Shown: in pieces, positions 17,150-26,247 of the stretch | Position numbering within the stretch: position 1 is the first letter of the stretch | Layout: every line of letters begins with the position of its first letter | Assembly (NCBI RefSeq): GCF_016127015.1 | Contig: NZ_CP065972.1 | Coordinates: forward strand, 1,736,001-1,800,000 | Direction of reading: 5' to 3' | DNA length: 64,000 nucleotides | Origin: Corynebacterium tuberculostearicum | GTDB taxonomy: Bacteria; Actinomycetota; Actinomycetes; Mycobacteriales; Mycobacteriaceae | Notes under the pieces: model-generated | Told to the model about the DNA's origin: nothing | The model's database searches: none | The model's input: only the letters and a program-made list of their open reading frames with translations | Translations under genes and position numbers: made by a program

Positions 17150-17845
17150 ATGAGCGAAAATAATAATGAAACCACCTCTGAAAACATCGAAACTACCGCG
17201 GCTTCTCACCCGGAAAACGATCCTGGAAAGCTCAATGGCAACGATGCCGTGAACCAGGCTGCCGAGCAGTGGAAGGACGCCGCTAGCCGCAATATCCCCG
17301 CTCTCGAGCTGGGCGATACCCCGGTACCGGACGATACCGCGAACCTGCGCCAGGGCCCGTCGCTGCACGACGGCCTGCTGGGGCTACTCCCCCTTGTTGG
17401 CGTCTGGCAGGGCGAGGGCCAGGCCCACGATACGAAGGGCCAGGAGTACACCTTTGGCCAGCAACTAGTCATCGCCCACGATGGCGAAAATTACCTGACG
17501 TTTAGCTCCCGCACCTGGAAGATCGATACCGAAGGCAAGCCGGAAGGCCCGTCTGTGCGCGAGACCGGCTTCTGGCGTATCTCGGAAAAGGATGAAATCG
17601 AGGTCACCTACACCTCTTCTACCGGCATCGTGGAGATCTTCTACGGCGAGCCCTTCAATGACCGCGCATGGCAGCTGGAATCCGCCTCCACCATGGTCAC
17701 GGAGACCGGCCCGAAGAACCTAGGCCCAGGCAAGCGCATGTACGGCCTGATGCCCAATAACAACCTGGGCTGGGTAGACGAGCGCATGGTTGATGGCGAA
17801 ATGCGCCCCTACATGTCTGCGGAGCTCACCCGCATCGCTGGCTAG
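17150..17845 (+). CDS. nitrobindin-like beta-barrel protein lacking the heme histidine
   Basis: 231 residues. An acidic, disordered N-terminus (about 1-70) leads to a nitrobindin/FABP-like beta-barrel with the signature GVWQGEGQA near 84-92. Classical nitrobindins bind heme through a histidine near the C-terminus, just before the final R-x2 segment; here the region reads RPYMSAELTRI with no histidine. Corynebacterial members of this family are described as ferric nitrobindin-like without the heme ligand. Role unknown. It overlaps the convergent pabC-like gene by 4 bp. Confidence 0.85.
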   Translation: MSENNNETTSENIETTAASHPENDPGKLNGNDAVNQAAEQWKDAASRNIPALELGDTPVPDDTANLRQGPSLHDGLLGLLPLVGVWQGEGQAHDTKGQEYTFGQQLVIAHDGENYLTFSSRTWKIDTEGKPEGPSVRETGFWRISEKDEIEVTYTSSTGIVEIFYGEPFNDRAWQLESASTMVTETGPKNLGPGKRMYGLMPNNNLGWVDERMVDGEMRPYMSAELTRIAG

Positions 17846-18705
17846 GACCCTAGCGCGGCATCAATAAGGTCTCGGATGACGTCCACGTTGTCCGGGGCCT
17901 TTAATTTTTTGTCATTCAACCGGGTGACACGCGCCGCAACGCGCACGGAGGACACTAGCCACACCGAATCCGCCTTTTCTAAGTACTCCACGGTCAGCGG
18001 CTTGGCCTTGCAGCGATAGCCTTTCTCTTTGGCGTGCGCGAAGAGCGCGGCTTGCGTGGTGCCGGGCAGGATGCCGCGGCCGGCCGCAGTGCGCAGTTTC
18101 TCGCCCTTGACGGCCACCACGGTTGAGGTCGCCCCCTCGAGAATTTCTCCGGTGTCCGGGTCGGTGAGGATGAGATCCTCAAAGCCCTTCTCCCGCGCCA
18201 TGCGCAGCATCGCCATGGTGGCCGCGTAATTGAGCGTCTTGGCGGGCAATTCCTCCGCCACGTGCCACAGGCGGGGGCTTGTCATGACGGCGACGCCGTG
18301 GGCGCGCTGCTCTAGCACCTTGTCCTCAATCGGCTGCACAACAACCCACGCGCTCGGCCGCCCCGTGGAGGCGCGCCCGCGGGTATAGGTCCACGTGCAT
18401 TTAGCATCGCCTTGCTCGTCCCCGCAGAAGTCCGCGATGGCGAGCCGGGTGGCTTCTTCCCACTTGTCCATGGGCGGCTCCGGCAGGTTCATCGTGCGGG
18501 CTGAATCGCAAAAGCGCTGCGCGTGGCGCTGCAGGTTAGCGGCTTTTCCTCCGCGCACGAGCAGGGATTCAAAGATGCCATCGCCGCGGGTGACCGCGGC
18601 ATCGTCCGCGTAGACGAGGGGCAGCGCGGGCATGTGCCTGCGTACCGACCCTCCAAAGGGCTCCACAACGTAGATGACCGGCTCTTTTCGCGGCGAAAAC
18701 TTCAT
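17842..18705 (-). CDS. pabC: class IV aminotransferase, probable aminodeoxychorismate lyase
   Basis: 287-residue PLP enzyme of fold type IV. The PLP lysine is K156 in LPAKTLNYAATM, and the late motif GRGILPGTTQAAL matches the family. The likely role is release of 4-aminobenzoate from aminodeoxychorismate for folate synthesis; branched-chain or D-amino-acid transaminases share the fold, but the short length and neighbouring folate-dependent YgfZ favour PabC. ATG 18705 follows CATAAT by 7 nt. Confidence 0.75.
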   Translation of the reverse strand: MKFSPRKEPVIYVVEPFGGSVRRHMPALPLVYADDAAVTRGDGIFESLLVRGGKAANLQRHAQRFCDSARTMNLPEPPMDKWEEATRLAIADFCGDEQGDAKCTWTYTRGRASTGRPSAWVVVQPIEDKVLEQRAHGVAVMTSPRLWHVAEELPAKTLNYAATMAMLRMAREKGFEDLILTDPDTGEILEGATSTVVAVKGEKLRTAAGRGILPGTTQAALFAHAKEKGYRCKAKPLTVEYLEKADSVWLVSSVRVAARVTRLNDKKLKAPDNVDVIRDLIDAALGS

Positions 18706-18735
18706 ACTTTTGATTATGCCCTACCATCGGTAGTT
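18706..18735. promoter_or_regulatory. back-to-back leaderless promoters, pabC-like / ygfZ
   Basis: The 30-bp spacer contains CATAAT (minus, 18718-18713) 7 nt before the pabC-like ATG, and TACCAT (plus, 18722-18727) 8 nt before GTG 18736. Neither gene has a ribosome site. Confidence 0.5.
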
Positions 18736-19800
18736 GTGAGTTATTCTTCGCCTCTTCTGCAGCGCGCCGGTGCCGCGGAGCACCAGGACGCGACCGTACT
18801 CGATGCCCAGGGTGTGGCCTGGCACTATGGCAATCCGCTGGGCGAGCAACGGGCCGCCGATGGCGGCACCATCGTCATTGACCGCTCCCAGCGCCGCGTC
18901 ATTCGCGTGAGCGGCAAAGACGCCGCCGAGTTTCTGAATAATCTGCTTTCACAGAAGCTTGACGACGCCCCCGTGGGTTTCACCGCCGGCGCCCTCGACT
19001 TGGACATCCAAGGCCACATCCTCCACCACATGGATATCGTGCGGACCGACGATGCCTTTCTTATTGACGTCCCCGGGGCGCAATTCGACTCCCTCTTTAA
19101 GTTCCTCACCATGATGGTCTTCTGGTCCGAGGTCACCGTAGAGGAAGCCGATATCGCCATCCTTACCCTCCTGGGTGAGGCCGATGTTTCGCTTCCGCCC
19201 ATGGTGGAGTTTTCCCGCCAGGTCCCGTGGCCAGGAATTAAGCGCGTTGACCTTGGCATTCCCCGCGAATCCTTGGTCGAGGCAACGAAACACCTGGAGG
19301 AATCCGGTGCTCGGCTAGCGGGGCTCATGGCGTTTACCGCCGAGCGCGTGCGTGCCCGCGAGCCGGAGCTGGCAGCGGATCTGGATAATAAGTCCATCCC
19401 CCACGAGGTGCCGCAGTGGATCAGCCGCAGCGCCGCTAATCCGGCCCACGTCCACCTCAATAAAGGCTGCTACCGCGGCCAAGAAACGGTGGCGCGCGTA
19501 GAAAATCTGGGCCGCTCCCCTCGCCTATTGGTGCAGCTGCACCTCGACGGCTCCGCGCCACAGCGGCCAAATGTGGGCGATAACATTACTTTCAATGGAC
19601 GTAAGGTAGGCCGCATCGGCACGATTGTGGATGACTGCGATTTCGGCCCCATCGCCCTAGGCCTAGTGAAGCGCTCTGCGCTGGACGCCGGCGCCCTAGA
19701 AGTGGGCGATACCGCGGCGTCTATCGATCCTTCCTCCATCCCCGAGGATGAGGGTCCCAAGGCTGGGCGTGAGGCAGTAAACCGGCTGCGCGGGCGTTAG
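18736..19800 (+). CDS. ygfZ: folate-binding protein YgfZ/GcvT-like
   Basis: A 354-residue tetrahydrofolate-binding protein of the YgfZ (IBA57) group, which helps assemble or repair Fe-S enzymes such as MiaB. The diagnostic KGCYRGQE motif is at 243-250, with its cysteine at 245. The barrel regions VSGKDAAEFLNNLLSQ and AFTAERVRAREPEL are also typical. Start GTG 18736 is in frame and lies just after a -10-like box. Confidence 0.88.
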   Translation: MSYSSPLLQRAGAAEHQDATVLDAQGVAWHYGNPLGEQRAADGGTIVIDRSQRRVIRVSGKDAAEFLNNLLSQKLDDAPVGFTAGALDLDIQGHILHHMDIVRTDDAFLIDVPGAQFDSLFKFLTMMVFWSEVTVEEADIAILTLLGEADVSLPPMVEFSRQVPWPGIKRVDLGIPRESLVEATKHLEESGARLAGLMAFTAERVRAREPELAADLDNKSIPHEVPQWISRSAANPAHVHLNKGCYRGQETVARVENLGRSPRLLVQLHLDGSAPQRPNVGDNITFNGRKVGRIGTIVDDCDFGPIALGLVKRSALDAGALEVGDTAASIDPSSIPEDEGPKAGREAVNRLRGR

Positions 19801-19940
19801 ATCTCCCACTAGCTAGGGGGCGGTGCGGAATTTTTTCGTCACACAGGCTATTGTGTCTTACAGGAAGATACTCAATAGACAAGTCGATGGGGCGCCCAAG
19901 AATCCCTGGCGCGCCCTACTAACCCAAGGGGGTCATGCAC

Positions 19941-20138
19941 ATGGGACGCGGACGCGCAAAGGCAAAGCAGACCAAAGTTGCACGCCAGCTCAAGTACAAC
20001 TCACCCGAGATGGATATCGAGTCCCTACAACGGGAACTCGCCGCACAGCAAGAGGGTGACTCCCGCGATTATGAAGAGGATGACCCATACGCCGACTACG
20101 TCGACGAATGGGATGATGCCGACCGCGACGAACGCTAA
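19941..20138 (+). CDS. DUF3073 family small protein
   Basis: A 65-residue protein that opens with the basic GRGRAKAKQTKVARQLKY stretch typical of DUF3073 and ends in a very acidic tail. Function unknown; it is conserved in actinobacteria next to purM. I chose ATG 19941 because AAGGGGG lies 8 nt upstream; ATG 19935 would be too close. The leader is about 75-80 nt long. Confidence 0.8.
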   Translation: MGRGRAKAKQTKVARQLKYNSPEMDIESLQRELAAQQEGDSRDYEEDDPYADYVDEWDDADRDER

Positions 20139-20163
20139 TCTTCCGCTCGCCGCCGGATAGCTC

Positions 20164-20193
20164 AAGGGCCCTAGGAAATCTCCTAGGGCCCTT
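20164..20193. terminator. convergent terminator, DUF3073 gene / purM
   Basis: Perfect 13-bp stem AAGGGCCCTAGGA / TCCTAGGGCCCTT (20164-20176, 20181-20193) between convergent genes; the T content comes mainly from the stem end. Confidence 0.75.
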
Positions 20194-20228
20194 CCTCATA
20201 CCCTCCCCCTGGCAGGGGCAGGGCCCTG

Positions 20229-21281
20229 CTAGAAGTTTGGGTGCTCGCCGTGCATGACCACGCGCGGTTCCTCGCCGGAGGCGGTGCGGACGGTGCCCAG
20301 CTCCCACGCATCGATGTGGCGTGCGGTAAGCATTGCTAGGGCTCGGTCACGGTCTTCGGGATTGACTACGGCAATCATTCCGACGCCCATGTTGAAGGTC
20401 TTCTCCATTTCCGCCAGATCCACCTTGCCCACCGAGGAGATGAGCTTGAAGATCTGGCCTGGGGTCCAGGTGGCGCGGTTGATATCGGCTGCGAGACCCT
20501 CTGGAATGACGCGCTCGAGGTTGCCTGCCAGTCCACCACCGGTGACGTGGCAGAAGGTGGATACGGAACATTCGCTGGCCAAAGCCAGGCAGTCCTTGGC
20601 GTAAATGCGGGTGGGCTCCAGCAGCTCCTCGCCGAGGGGGCGGCCAAGCTCTTCCACGTGGCCGTCGAGAGGCATGCCAGCCTGCTCCAGCAGAACGTGG
20701 CGGGCCAGGGAGTAACCATTGGAGTGTAGGCCGGAAGAGCCCATAGCGATGAGCACGTCACCATCACGGACCTTGTCTGGGCCAAGTACGCCATCGGCCT
20801 CAACGACGCCTACCGCGGTAGCGGAGACATCGTATTCGTTTTCTGCCATCATGCCGGGGTGCTCGGCGGTCTCACCACCCAACAGCGCGGCACCGGCCTG
20901 CACACAGCCTTCGGCGATGCCCTTGACTACCTCGGCCACTTTTTCCGGCACGACCTTGCCCACGGCAATGTAGTCCTGCAAAAAGAGCGGCTCCGCGCCA
21001 CAGACAACGAGATCGTCCACACACATCGCAACGAGGTCGATGCCGATGGTGTCGTGCTTGTCCATGGCCTGGGCCACGGCCAGCTTGGTGCCGACGCCGT
21101 CGGAACCGGCGGCCAGGATGGGCTCCTTGTAATCGCCGAGCTTGAACAGGCCAGCAAAGCCGCCAAGACCGCCCAGAACCTCAGGGCGGGTGGCGCGCTT
21201 AGCGTGCGGGGCGAAAAGTTCTACGGCACGGTCGCCCTCTTCGATGCTGACGCCGGCTGCTGCGTAAGTATTGTCACTCAT
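20229..21281 (-). CDS. purM: phosphoribosylformylglycinamidine cyclo-ligase PurM
   Basis: Fifth step of purine synthesis: ATP-dependent ring closure to AIR. The 350-residue protein has the GSDGVGTKL motif near residue 59, the DLVAMCVDDLVVCGAEPLF segment and HVTGGGLAGNLERV. It lies 18 nt downstream of purF on the same strand, and the two form an operon. The C-terminus is a beta-domain ending in HGEHPNF. Confidence 0.97.
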   Translation of the reverse strand: MSDNTYAAAGVSIEEGDRAVELFAPHAKRATRPEVLGGLGGFAGLFKLGDYKEPILAAGSDGVGTKLAVAQAMDKHDTIGIDLVAMCVDDLVVCGAEPLFLQDYIAVGKVVPEKVAEVVKGIAEGCVQAGAALLGGETAEHPGMMAENEYDVSATAVGVVEADGVLGPDKVRDGDVLIAMGSSGLHSNGYSLARHVLLEQAGMPLDGHVEELGRPLGEELLEPTRIYAKDCLALASECSVSTFCHVTGGGLAGNLERVIPEGLAADINRATWTPGQIFKLISSVGKVDLAEMEKTFNMGVGMIAVVNPEDRDRALAMLTARHIDAWELGTVRTASGEEPRVVMHGEHPNF

Positions 21282-21299
21282 GGTTTCAGGTGTCCTTTG

Positions 21300-22796
21300 T
21301 TATTCGGTGCCGAGCAGGGTGCGCACGGCTTCTGCATTGGAGTTTCCGGCGGGCAGGCCAAGTGGGTACTCACCCGAGAAGCAGGCGGTACACAGCTCGG
21401 AACGCGGCTGTTCGGTGGCGGCCACCATCTCCTCAATGGAGACAAAGCCCAAGGAATCGGCGCCGATGGTGTCACAGATAGTGGCGCAGACGGTTTCCGG
21501 ATCATCGGAGGGGCTGGCGTTGGCGATCAGCTCGCCTGGGGAGGCGAAGTCGATGCCGTAGAAACATGGCCACTTCACTGGCGGGGAGGCGATGCGCACG
21601 TGCACCTCGGCGGCGCCGGCCTCGCGCAGCATGCGGATGAGTGCACGCTGGGTATTGCCGCGGACGATGGAATCATCCACCACGACGAGCTTCTTGCCGT
21701 TGATGACCTCGCGCAGCGGGTTGAGCTTCAAGCGGATGCCGAGCTGACGCAGGGTCTGGGTGGGCTGGATGAAAGTGCGTCCCACATAAGCGTTTTTGAC
21801 CAAGCCGTGGGCGAAGGTAATGCCGGATTCGCGGGCATAGCCCACGGCGGCCGGGTTGCCGGATTCAGGAACCGGGATGACCAAGTCCGCGCCCTCGGCC
21901 GGGTATTCGCGGGCCAAGCGGCGGCCAATGTCCACACGAGAGGCGTTGACAGAGCGGCCCTTGATATCGCTATCCGGGCGAGCCAAGTAGACGTACTCGA
22001 AGACGCAGCCATGGCGCTTGGCGGGTGCAAAGTTCACGGAGCGGATGCCAGCCTCATCGATGGCGACGAGCTCGCCAGGTTCAATCTCGCGGATGAACTG
22101 AGCGCCGCAGATATCGAGCGCACAGGTCTCGGAGGCCACCACCCAGCCCTTGGCCAGGCGGCCGAGGACCAGCGGGCGCACGCCGTGCGGGTCGCGCGCG
22201 GCGTACATGGTGTGACCATCGGTAAAGGTCAGGCAGAATGCGCCCTTCACGCGCGGGAGCAGGTCACGAGCGGAGTCGAAAACGGAGGTGTCTTCATCCA
22301 CGCCGTCGGCCAGCAGCATAGACAAGCACATGGAGTCAGAAACTGACTCCTCATGGGGCTTAATCAAGCCGCGCTGCACGGCCTCCTCGCGCAGCTCTAA
22401 GTAGTTGACTAGGTTGCCGTTGTGTCCGAGGGCGATGTCTACCCCAGTGGAGGAGGTAGAAAACATCGGCTGGACATTGGACCATTCCTTGCCGCCGGCG
22501 GTGGAATAGCGCGTGTGGCCCACCGCTACGTTTCCTTGGAGGGCAGACAAGGTGGACTCATCAAAAATATTGGCCACGAGGCCCATGTCCTTGAAGACGA
22601 CGATGCGGTCATCATCGCCCACCGCAATGCCGGCCGCCTCCTGGCCACGGTGCTGCAGGGCGAAGAGACCAAAGTAGGTCAGCTTGGAGACTTCCTCCCC
22701 GGGAGCCCACACGCCATAGACGCCGCACTCTTCGCGGGGCTCCTGCTCATTATGATCGTCAAGATTGGTGATACTAGGAGTATGTACTTCTACCAC
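21300..22796 (-). CDS. purF: amidophosphoribosyltransferase PurF
   Basis: First committed step of purine synthesis: converts PRPP and glutamine to phosphoribosylamine. 498 residues. The catalytic cysteine is Cys24 in REECGVYGVW, so the first 23 residues are a propeptide, as in Bacillus-type enzymes. The PRPP-binding motif VVVDDSIVRGNTQ and the C-terminal ELCTACFSGEYP cysteines, which fit an Fe-S-containing form, are present. GTG 22796 follows TAATAT by 7 nt, so the transcript is probably leaderless. Confidence 0.97.
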   Translation of the reverse strand: MVEVHTPSITNLDDHNEQEPREECGVYGVWAPGEEVSKLTYFGLFALQHRGQEAAGIAVGDDDRIVVFKDMGLVANIFDESTLSALQGNVAVGHTRYSTAGGKEWSNVQPMFSTSSTGVDIALGHNGNLVNYLELREEAVQRGLIKPHEESVSDSMCLSMLLADGVDEDTSVFDSARDLLPRVKGAFCLTFTDGHTMYAARDPHGVRPLVLGRLAKGWVVASETCALDICGAQFIREIEPGELVAIDEAGIRSVNFAPAKRHGCVFEYVYLARPDSDIKGRSVNASRVDIGRRLAREYPAEGADLVIPVPESGNPAAVGYARESGITFAHGLVKNAYVGRTFIQPTQTLRQLGIRLKLNPLREVINGKKLVVVDDSIVRGNTQRALIRMLREAGAAEVHVRIASPPVKWPCFYGIDFASPGELIANASPSDDPETVCATICDTIGADSLGFVSIEEMVAATEQPRSELCTACFSGEYPLGLPAGNSNAEAVRTLLGTE

Positions 22797-22803
22797 GGCG
22801 TTT

Positions 22804-22809
22804 ATATTA
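22804..22809 (-). promoter_or_regulatory. -10 box of purF
   Basis: TAATAT on the minus strand (22809-22804), 7 nt before the GTG start of purF and overlapping the stop region of the SCP-like gene. Confidence 0.5.
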
Positions 22810-23211
22810 GCCTGTCACGCCGCCGGAAACTAACGGAATAAGCGGCAACCACTGCGCAATTTCGCCCGCGCGGGAGCCGGAAGCATCGACGCGACCAGTG
22901 CTTACGACCTCTTCCCAGTCCGCCAATCCGGTGGCGAGGCGCAGCCAGGTTTCCGGGTCGGTCTCCACCACATTGGGTGGGGTGCCGCGGGTATGGCGGG
23001 GCCCTTCAATGCATTGCACCGCAACAAATGGGGGTACGCGCAGCTCCACGGAATGACCCGGCGCGTCGGCCTCGAGGGTGCGGGCGGTGCGACGGACGGC
23101 GTCGGCAAGCAGGGCCCTACCAGGCTTATCGTGCTCCGCCGGGGCGGCAATCCAGTCTTTGATGGCCATGACGGCCGCGCGGGTGGCTGCGGGATCGACG
23201 GGCTTTTTCAT
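22807..23211 (-). CDS. sterol carrier family (SCP-like) protein
   Basis: A 134-residue protein. It combines a helical N-terminal half with the [38 protein letters not shown] stretch (about 59-97), typical of the actinobacterial SCP-like family found beside purF. Function unknown. It is probably leaderless, with TATGAT 6 nt before ATG 23211, and ends 10 nt before the purF start, so read-through into purF is possible. Confidence 0.75.
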   Translation of the reverse strand: MKKPVDPAATRAAVMAIKDWIAAPAEHDKPGRALLADAVRRTARTLEADAPGHSVELRVPPFVAVQCIEGPRHTRGTPPNVVETDPETWLRLATGLADWEEVVSTGRVDASGSRAGEIAQWLPLIPLVSGGVTG

Positions 23212-23244
23212 AGCTACATCATAGCTACTGTTATCTTGTTGTTT
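23212..23244. promoter_or_regulatory. back-to-back leaderless promoters, SCP-like / thioesterase
   Basis: The 33-bp spacer has TATGAT (minus, 23223-23218), 6 nt before ATG 23211, and TATCTT (plus, 23232-23237), 7 nt before ATG 23245. Confidence 0.5.
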
Positions 23245-24255
23245 ATGTCACCTACGCCTTCCGTTGCGGAAAATCAGAAATCGCCGGCGCTGACGCTGCG
23301 CTTTATGGCATCGCCAACCGACGTCACCATGGCCGGCGCCACCGGCGTCAGCGGTGGCCGCGTCTTGGAATGGATTGATAAGGCCGCCTATGCCTGCGCC
23401 GTGCAGTGGTCCGGCCAGTACTGCGTGACCGCATACGTGGGCCATATCCACTTCACCCGGCCGATCCCTTCCGGGCACATCGTGGAGGTCCGCTCGCGTA
23501 TCGCCATGACCGGGCGTTCCTCCATGCACATCGTCAACGAGGTGCTCTCTGCCGACCCGCGCGAAGGTATTTTTACCCGCGCCTGCGATTGCCTGGTCAT
23601 CTTCGTAGCCAAGGACCCGGCCACCGGCAAGTCCACCCCGGTGCCGCCCTTCGTCCCGGAGACCGATGAGCAGTGCCGCGTGGAAGAGGCCGCCAAGTCC
23701 CGCATCGAGCTGCGCCAGGCCATCGAGGAAGAGATGGAAAAACAAACCTATGACGGGTCTTCCGATGCCCCGCGCATGGTCAATCGCTTCCTGGCCAAGC
23801 CCACTGACGTCAACTGGGGCGGCAAGGTCCACGGCGGCACGGCCATGCAGTGGATCGATGAGGCCGGCGCAGCTTGCACCATGGAGTGGTCCGCGGAGCG
23901 CACCGTTGCGGTGTACGCCGGCGGCATCCGCTTCTACCGCCCGATTTCCATCGGTGACCTCATCGAGGTCGACGCCCGCATGATGCGCACCGATACCCGC
24001 TCGATGCAGATGTCTATCCACGTCCGTTCCGGCAACCCCCGCGGCGGCCGCGAACACCTGCAAACCGCCATTCATGCCACCGTGGCCTATATCGCCCTCG
24101 ATCATGATGGCCAGCCACAGGTGGTCCGCCCCTTCAATCCGCATACCGAGGAAGATAAGCGCTTGGCCGAGCACGCCACCGTGCTGCGCGAGCTGCGTGC
24201 CAAGTACTCGCCAAAGCCTTTGGTGGTGGCGCCGTCGAACCAGCACATCGACTAG
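23245..24255 (+). CDS. acyl-CoA thioesterase with two hotdog domains
   Basis: 336 residues forming two hotdog domains in tandem (about 15-165 and 185-330). Each has the acyl-CoA hydrolase pattern: first [34 protein letters not shown], second [33 protein letters not shown]. The aspartates in the WID motifs are the likely catalytic acids. The natural acyl-CoA is unknown. ATG 23245 is 7 nt after a -10-like box, and the upstream frame overlaps the divergent SCP-like gene. Confidence 0.88.
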   Translation: MSPTPSVAENQKSPALTLRFMASPTDVTMAGATGVSGGRVLEWIDKAAYACAVQWSGQYCVTAYVGHIHFTRPIPSGHIVEVRSRIAMTGRSSMHIVNEVLSADPREGIFTRACDCLVIFVAKDPATGKSTPVPPFVPETDEQCRVEEAAKSRIELRQAIEEEMEKQTYDGSSDAPRMVNRFLAKPTDVNWGGKVHGGTAMQWIDEAGAACTMEWSAERTVAVYAGGIRFYRPISIGDLIEVDARMMRTDTRSMQMSIHVRSGNPRGGREHLQTAIHATVAYIALDHDGQPQVVRPFNPHTEEDKRLAEHATVLRELRAKYSPKPLVVAPSNQHID

Positions 24256-24391
24256 CCGCTCTCCCCTCGTTTCGGTGTTAGCAAGTCCATAGTGGCAGCG
24301 GGCGCCCCGCACTTCTGCTTTAGATGGACGTATATGCGGCCGACGATTCCCGCCGCCCGCTTTCGCCTCCCACACACAGAAACGAGGGAAT

Positions 24392-25555
24392 ATGCACACC
24401 TCAACAATGCGTAGCTCGGCCCGCGCCGGCCTTGCTCTAGTCGCTTCCGCATTCCTCTTGGCGTCCTGCCAAAATCCGGATAGCCGCCCAGAGGAGGAGA
24501 CTTCGGCCGCGGCACCCGAGTCTTCCGCGCCGCACAGTGCCACCAGTTCCACGTCTGCAACCACGGAAGAAACTACCGAAACCTCTGCAGCGGAACACGA
24601 GGGTCCACGCGCCACCGCCGAGGGCCACGTGGTGGTCCTTTCTACCGGCGGCACCATTGCCAGCACTCATGACAAAGACGGTGCGGTGGTTCCCACCGTT
24701 ACCGGCTCCAAGCTAGTGGAGCCCCTTTCCGGCGCCTTTGACAAGGACAAGCTCACGTTAGAGGTCAAAGATATTGCCAAGCTGGATTCTTCCGCGATGA
24801 CCTTGGACGATACTGATACCATCATCGAGGCCGTAAATAAGGAGCTACAGCGCGATGATGTCGATGGCGTAGTGGTCACCCACGGCACCGATTCCATGGA
24901 AGAGACCGCCATCGCCGTCGATACCTTCCAGGACAGCGATAAGCCAGTAGCCCTTACCGGAGCGATGCGCCCCTTTGATGACCCGGATCCGGATGGTCCG
25001 GATAACTTGGCGCTTGCGGTCAAGACCGTAACCGACCCTTCCAACAAGGGCCGCGGTACCTTCATTGCCTTTGCAGACCGCGTCATCCCAGCCCGCGGCG
25101 CTTTCAAGTCCGATACCTCCAAGGCCGATGGCTTTGCCAATAACAATGGCAAGAAGCAGCCTCAGCGCCCGAAGGCCTTAAAGCATCAGCCGCTGGGCAA
25201 TACCCGCGTCGATATCATCGCCGCCTACCCCGGCGCGCCGGCCGACCTTATCCAGCGCTCCTTAGACAGCGGCGCCGAAGGAATCGTAATTGAGGGAATG
25301 GGCGCCGGCAATATCGGCGACGAGCTAGCCCAAGCCGCTAAGGCCGCGGCCAAGAAGGTTCCGGTCGTGCTCACCACCCGCGTGGATCACGGCCCAGTGG
25401 AGGGCATCTACGGCGGGGCCGGCGGCGGTGCCACGCTTGCCGACGCCGGCGTTATCTCCTCCGGCACCTTGCGCGCTCCCCAAGCCCGTATGCTGCTCGC
25501 CGCTGCGATCAGCACCGACACCGATCCCGCGAAGCTCTTCCCCGACGCTGACTAA
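24392..25555 (+). CDS. lipoprotein L-asparaginase, type II-like
   Basis: 387 residues. A lipoprotein signal with lipobox LLASC (Cys26) is followed by a Ser/Thr/Glu-rich linker to about residue 75. The enzyme core has both threonine active-site motifs: STGGTIAST (84-92) and HGTDSMEET (from H164). It would hydrolyse asparagine at the outer face of the membrane. GAGGGAAT precedes ATG 24392. Its last 4 bp overlap the convergent hemolysin-III gene. Glutamine may also be a substrate; this cannot be read from the sequence. Confidence 0.9.
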   Translation: MHTSTMRSSARAGLALVASAFLLASCQNPDSRPEEETSAAAPESSAPHSATSSTSATTEETTETSAAEHEGPRATAEGHVVVLSTGGTIASTHDKDGAVVPTVTGSKLVEPLSGAFDKDKLTLEVKDIAKLDSSAMTLDDTDTIIEAVNKELQRDDVDGVVVTHGTDSMEETAIAVDTFQDSDKPVALTGAMRPFDDPDPDGPDNLALAVKTVTDPSNKGRGTFIAFADRVIPARGAFKSDTSKADGFANNNGKKQPQRPKALKHQPLGNTRVDIIAAYPGAPADLIQRSLDSGAEGIVIEGMGAGNIGDELAQAAKAAAKKVPVVLTTRVDHGPVEGIYGGAGGGATLADAGVISSGTLRAPQARMLLAAAISTDTDPAKLFPDAD

Positions 25556-26247
25556 GCAGCCCCCTGAACCACGACCATCCACACCGCTACTAGGTGCACC
25601 ACCGCCGCTGCGATGGTCGCGGTGTGGAAGTGCTCGTGGTAGCCGTAGTAGCGCGCGTTGCGCCCTGGCCACTTAAAGCCATAGACCAGCGCGCCTAGCG
25701 AGTACACCACGCCGCCGGCAAAGAGCAGCCAGACCACAGCGGCCCCTGCCTGCGTCCACAGCGTGGGCAGAAGCGGCAGCACTAGCCACCCCAGTGCTAG
25801 GTAGACCACCACGTCCAACCAGCGCGGGTGACTAATCCACACTAGGTTCAAAATCGCGCCGAGAACCGCTCCTGCCCAGGCAACGCCTAGCATCCATGCT
25901 GCTTGTACCGGCGATAACACGATGAGACACAGCGGCGTGTAGGTCGCGGCGATAAATATCGAGATGGTCGCGTGGTCCGCCCGCCGCCACCACTGCACGG
26001 CACGTGCACTCGCCCACGGGTAGCGGTGGTAGAGCGCCGAGACGCCAAAGAGACCCACCAGCCCTACTCCGTAAACAGTTACGCCAAGCCCCTGCCACCA
26101 CTGCAGCGTCATCCACGCATAGGTAATGAGCACGGTGGAGGCAATCACCGACAGCAATGCTGCAATCGCATGTCCCCAGCCTCGGCTTAGCGGCCTTGGC
26201 CCGCGATCGGCGATCCAATAGGTGCGCTGCACCAAGCCTTCTTTCAA
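25552..26247 (-). CDS. trhA: hemolysin III / PAQR-family membrane protein TrhA
   Basis: A 231-residue protein with seven predicted membrane helices. The family motifs are SALYHRYPW near residue 70, the RADHATISIFIAATYTP segment, and the C-terminal HEHFHTATIAAAVVH, which hold the metal-binding histidines of PAQR proteins. Some members affect membrane lipid homeostasis; toxin activity should not be assumed. The TTG start at 26247 has GGGGGAG 7 nt upstream. It is the last core gene before the accessory region. Confidence 0.85.
   Translation of the reverse strand: MKEGLVQRTYWIADRGPRPLSRGWGHAIAALLSVIASTVLITYAWMTLQWWQGLGVTVYGVGLVGLFGVSALYHRYPWASARAVQWWRRADHATISIFIAATYTPLCLIVLSPVQAAWMLGVAWAGAVLGAILNLVWISHPRWLDVVVYLALGWLVLPLLPTLWTQAGAAVVWLLFAGGVVYSLGALVYGFKWPGRNARYYGYHEHFHTATIAAAVVHLVAVWMVVVQGAA

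Noticed and set aside
20859..22346. 495-codon frame opposite purM and purF
   Set aside because: It spans two real genes on the other strand and their junction.
23248..24666. 472-codon frame opposite the thioesterase and asparaginase genes
   Set aside because: It covers two unrelated genes antisense, with no start signal.
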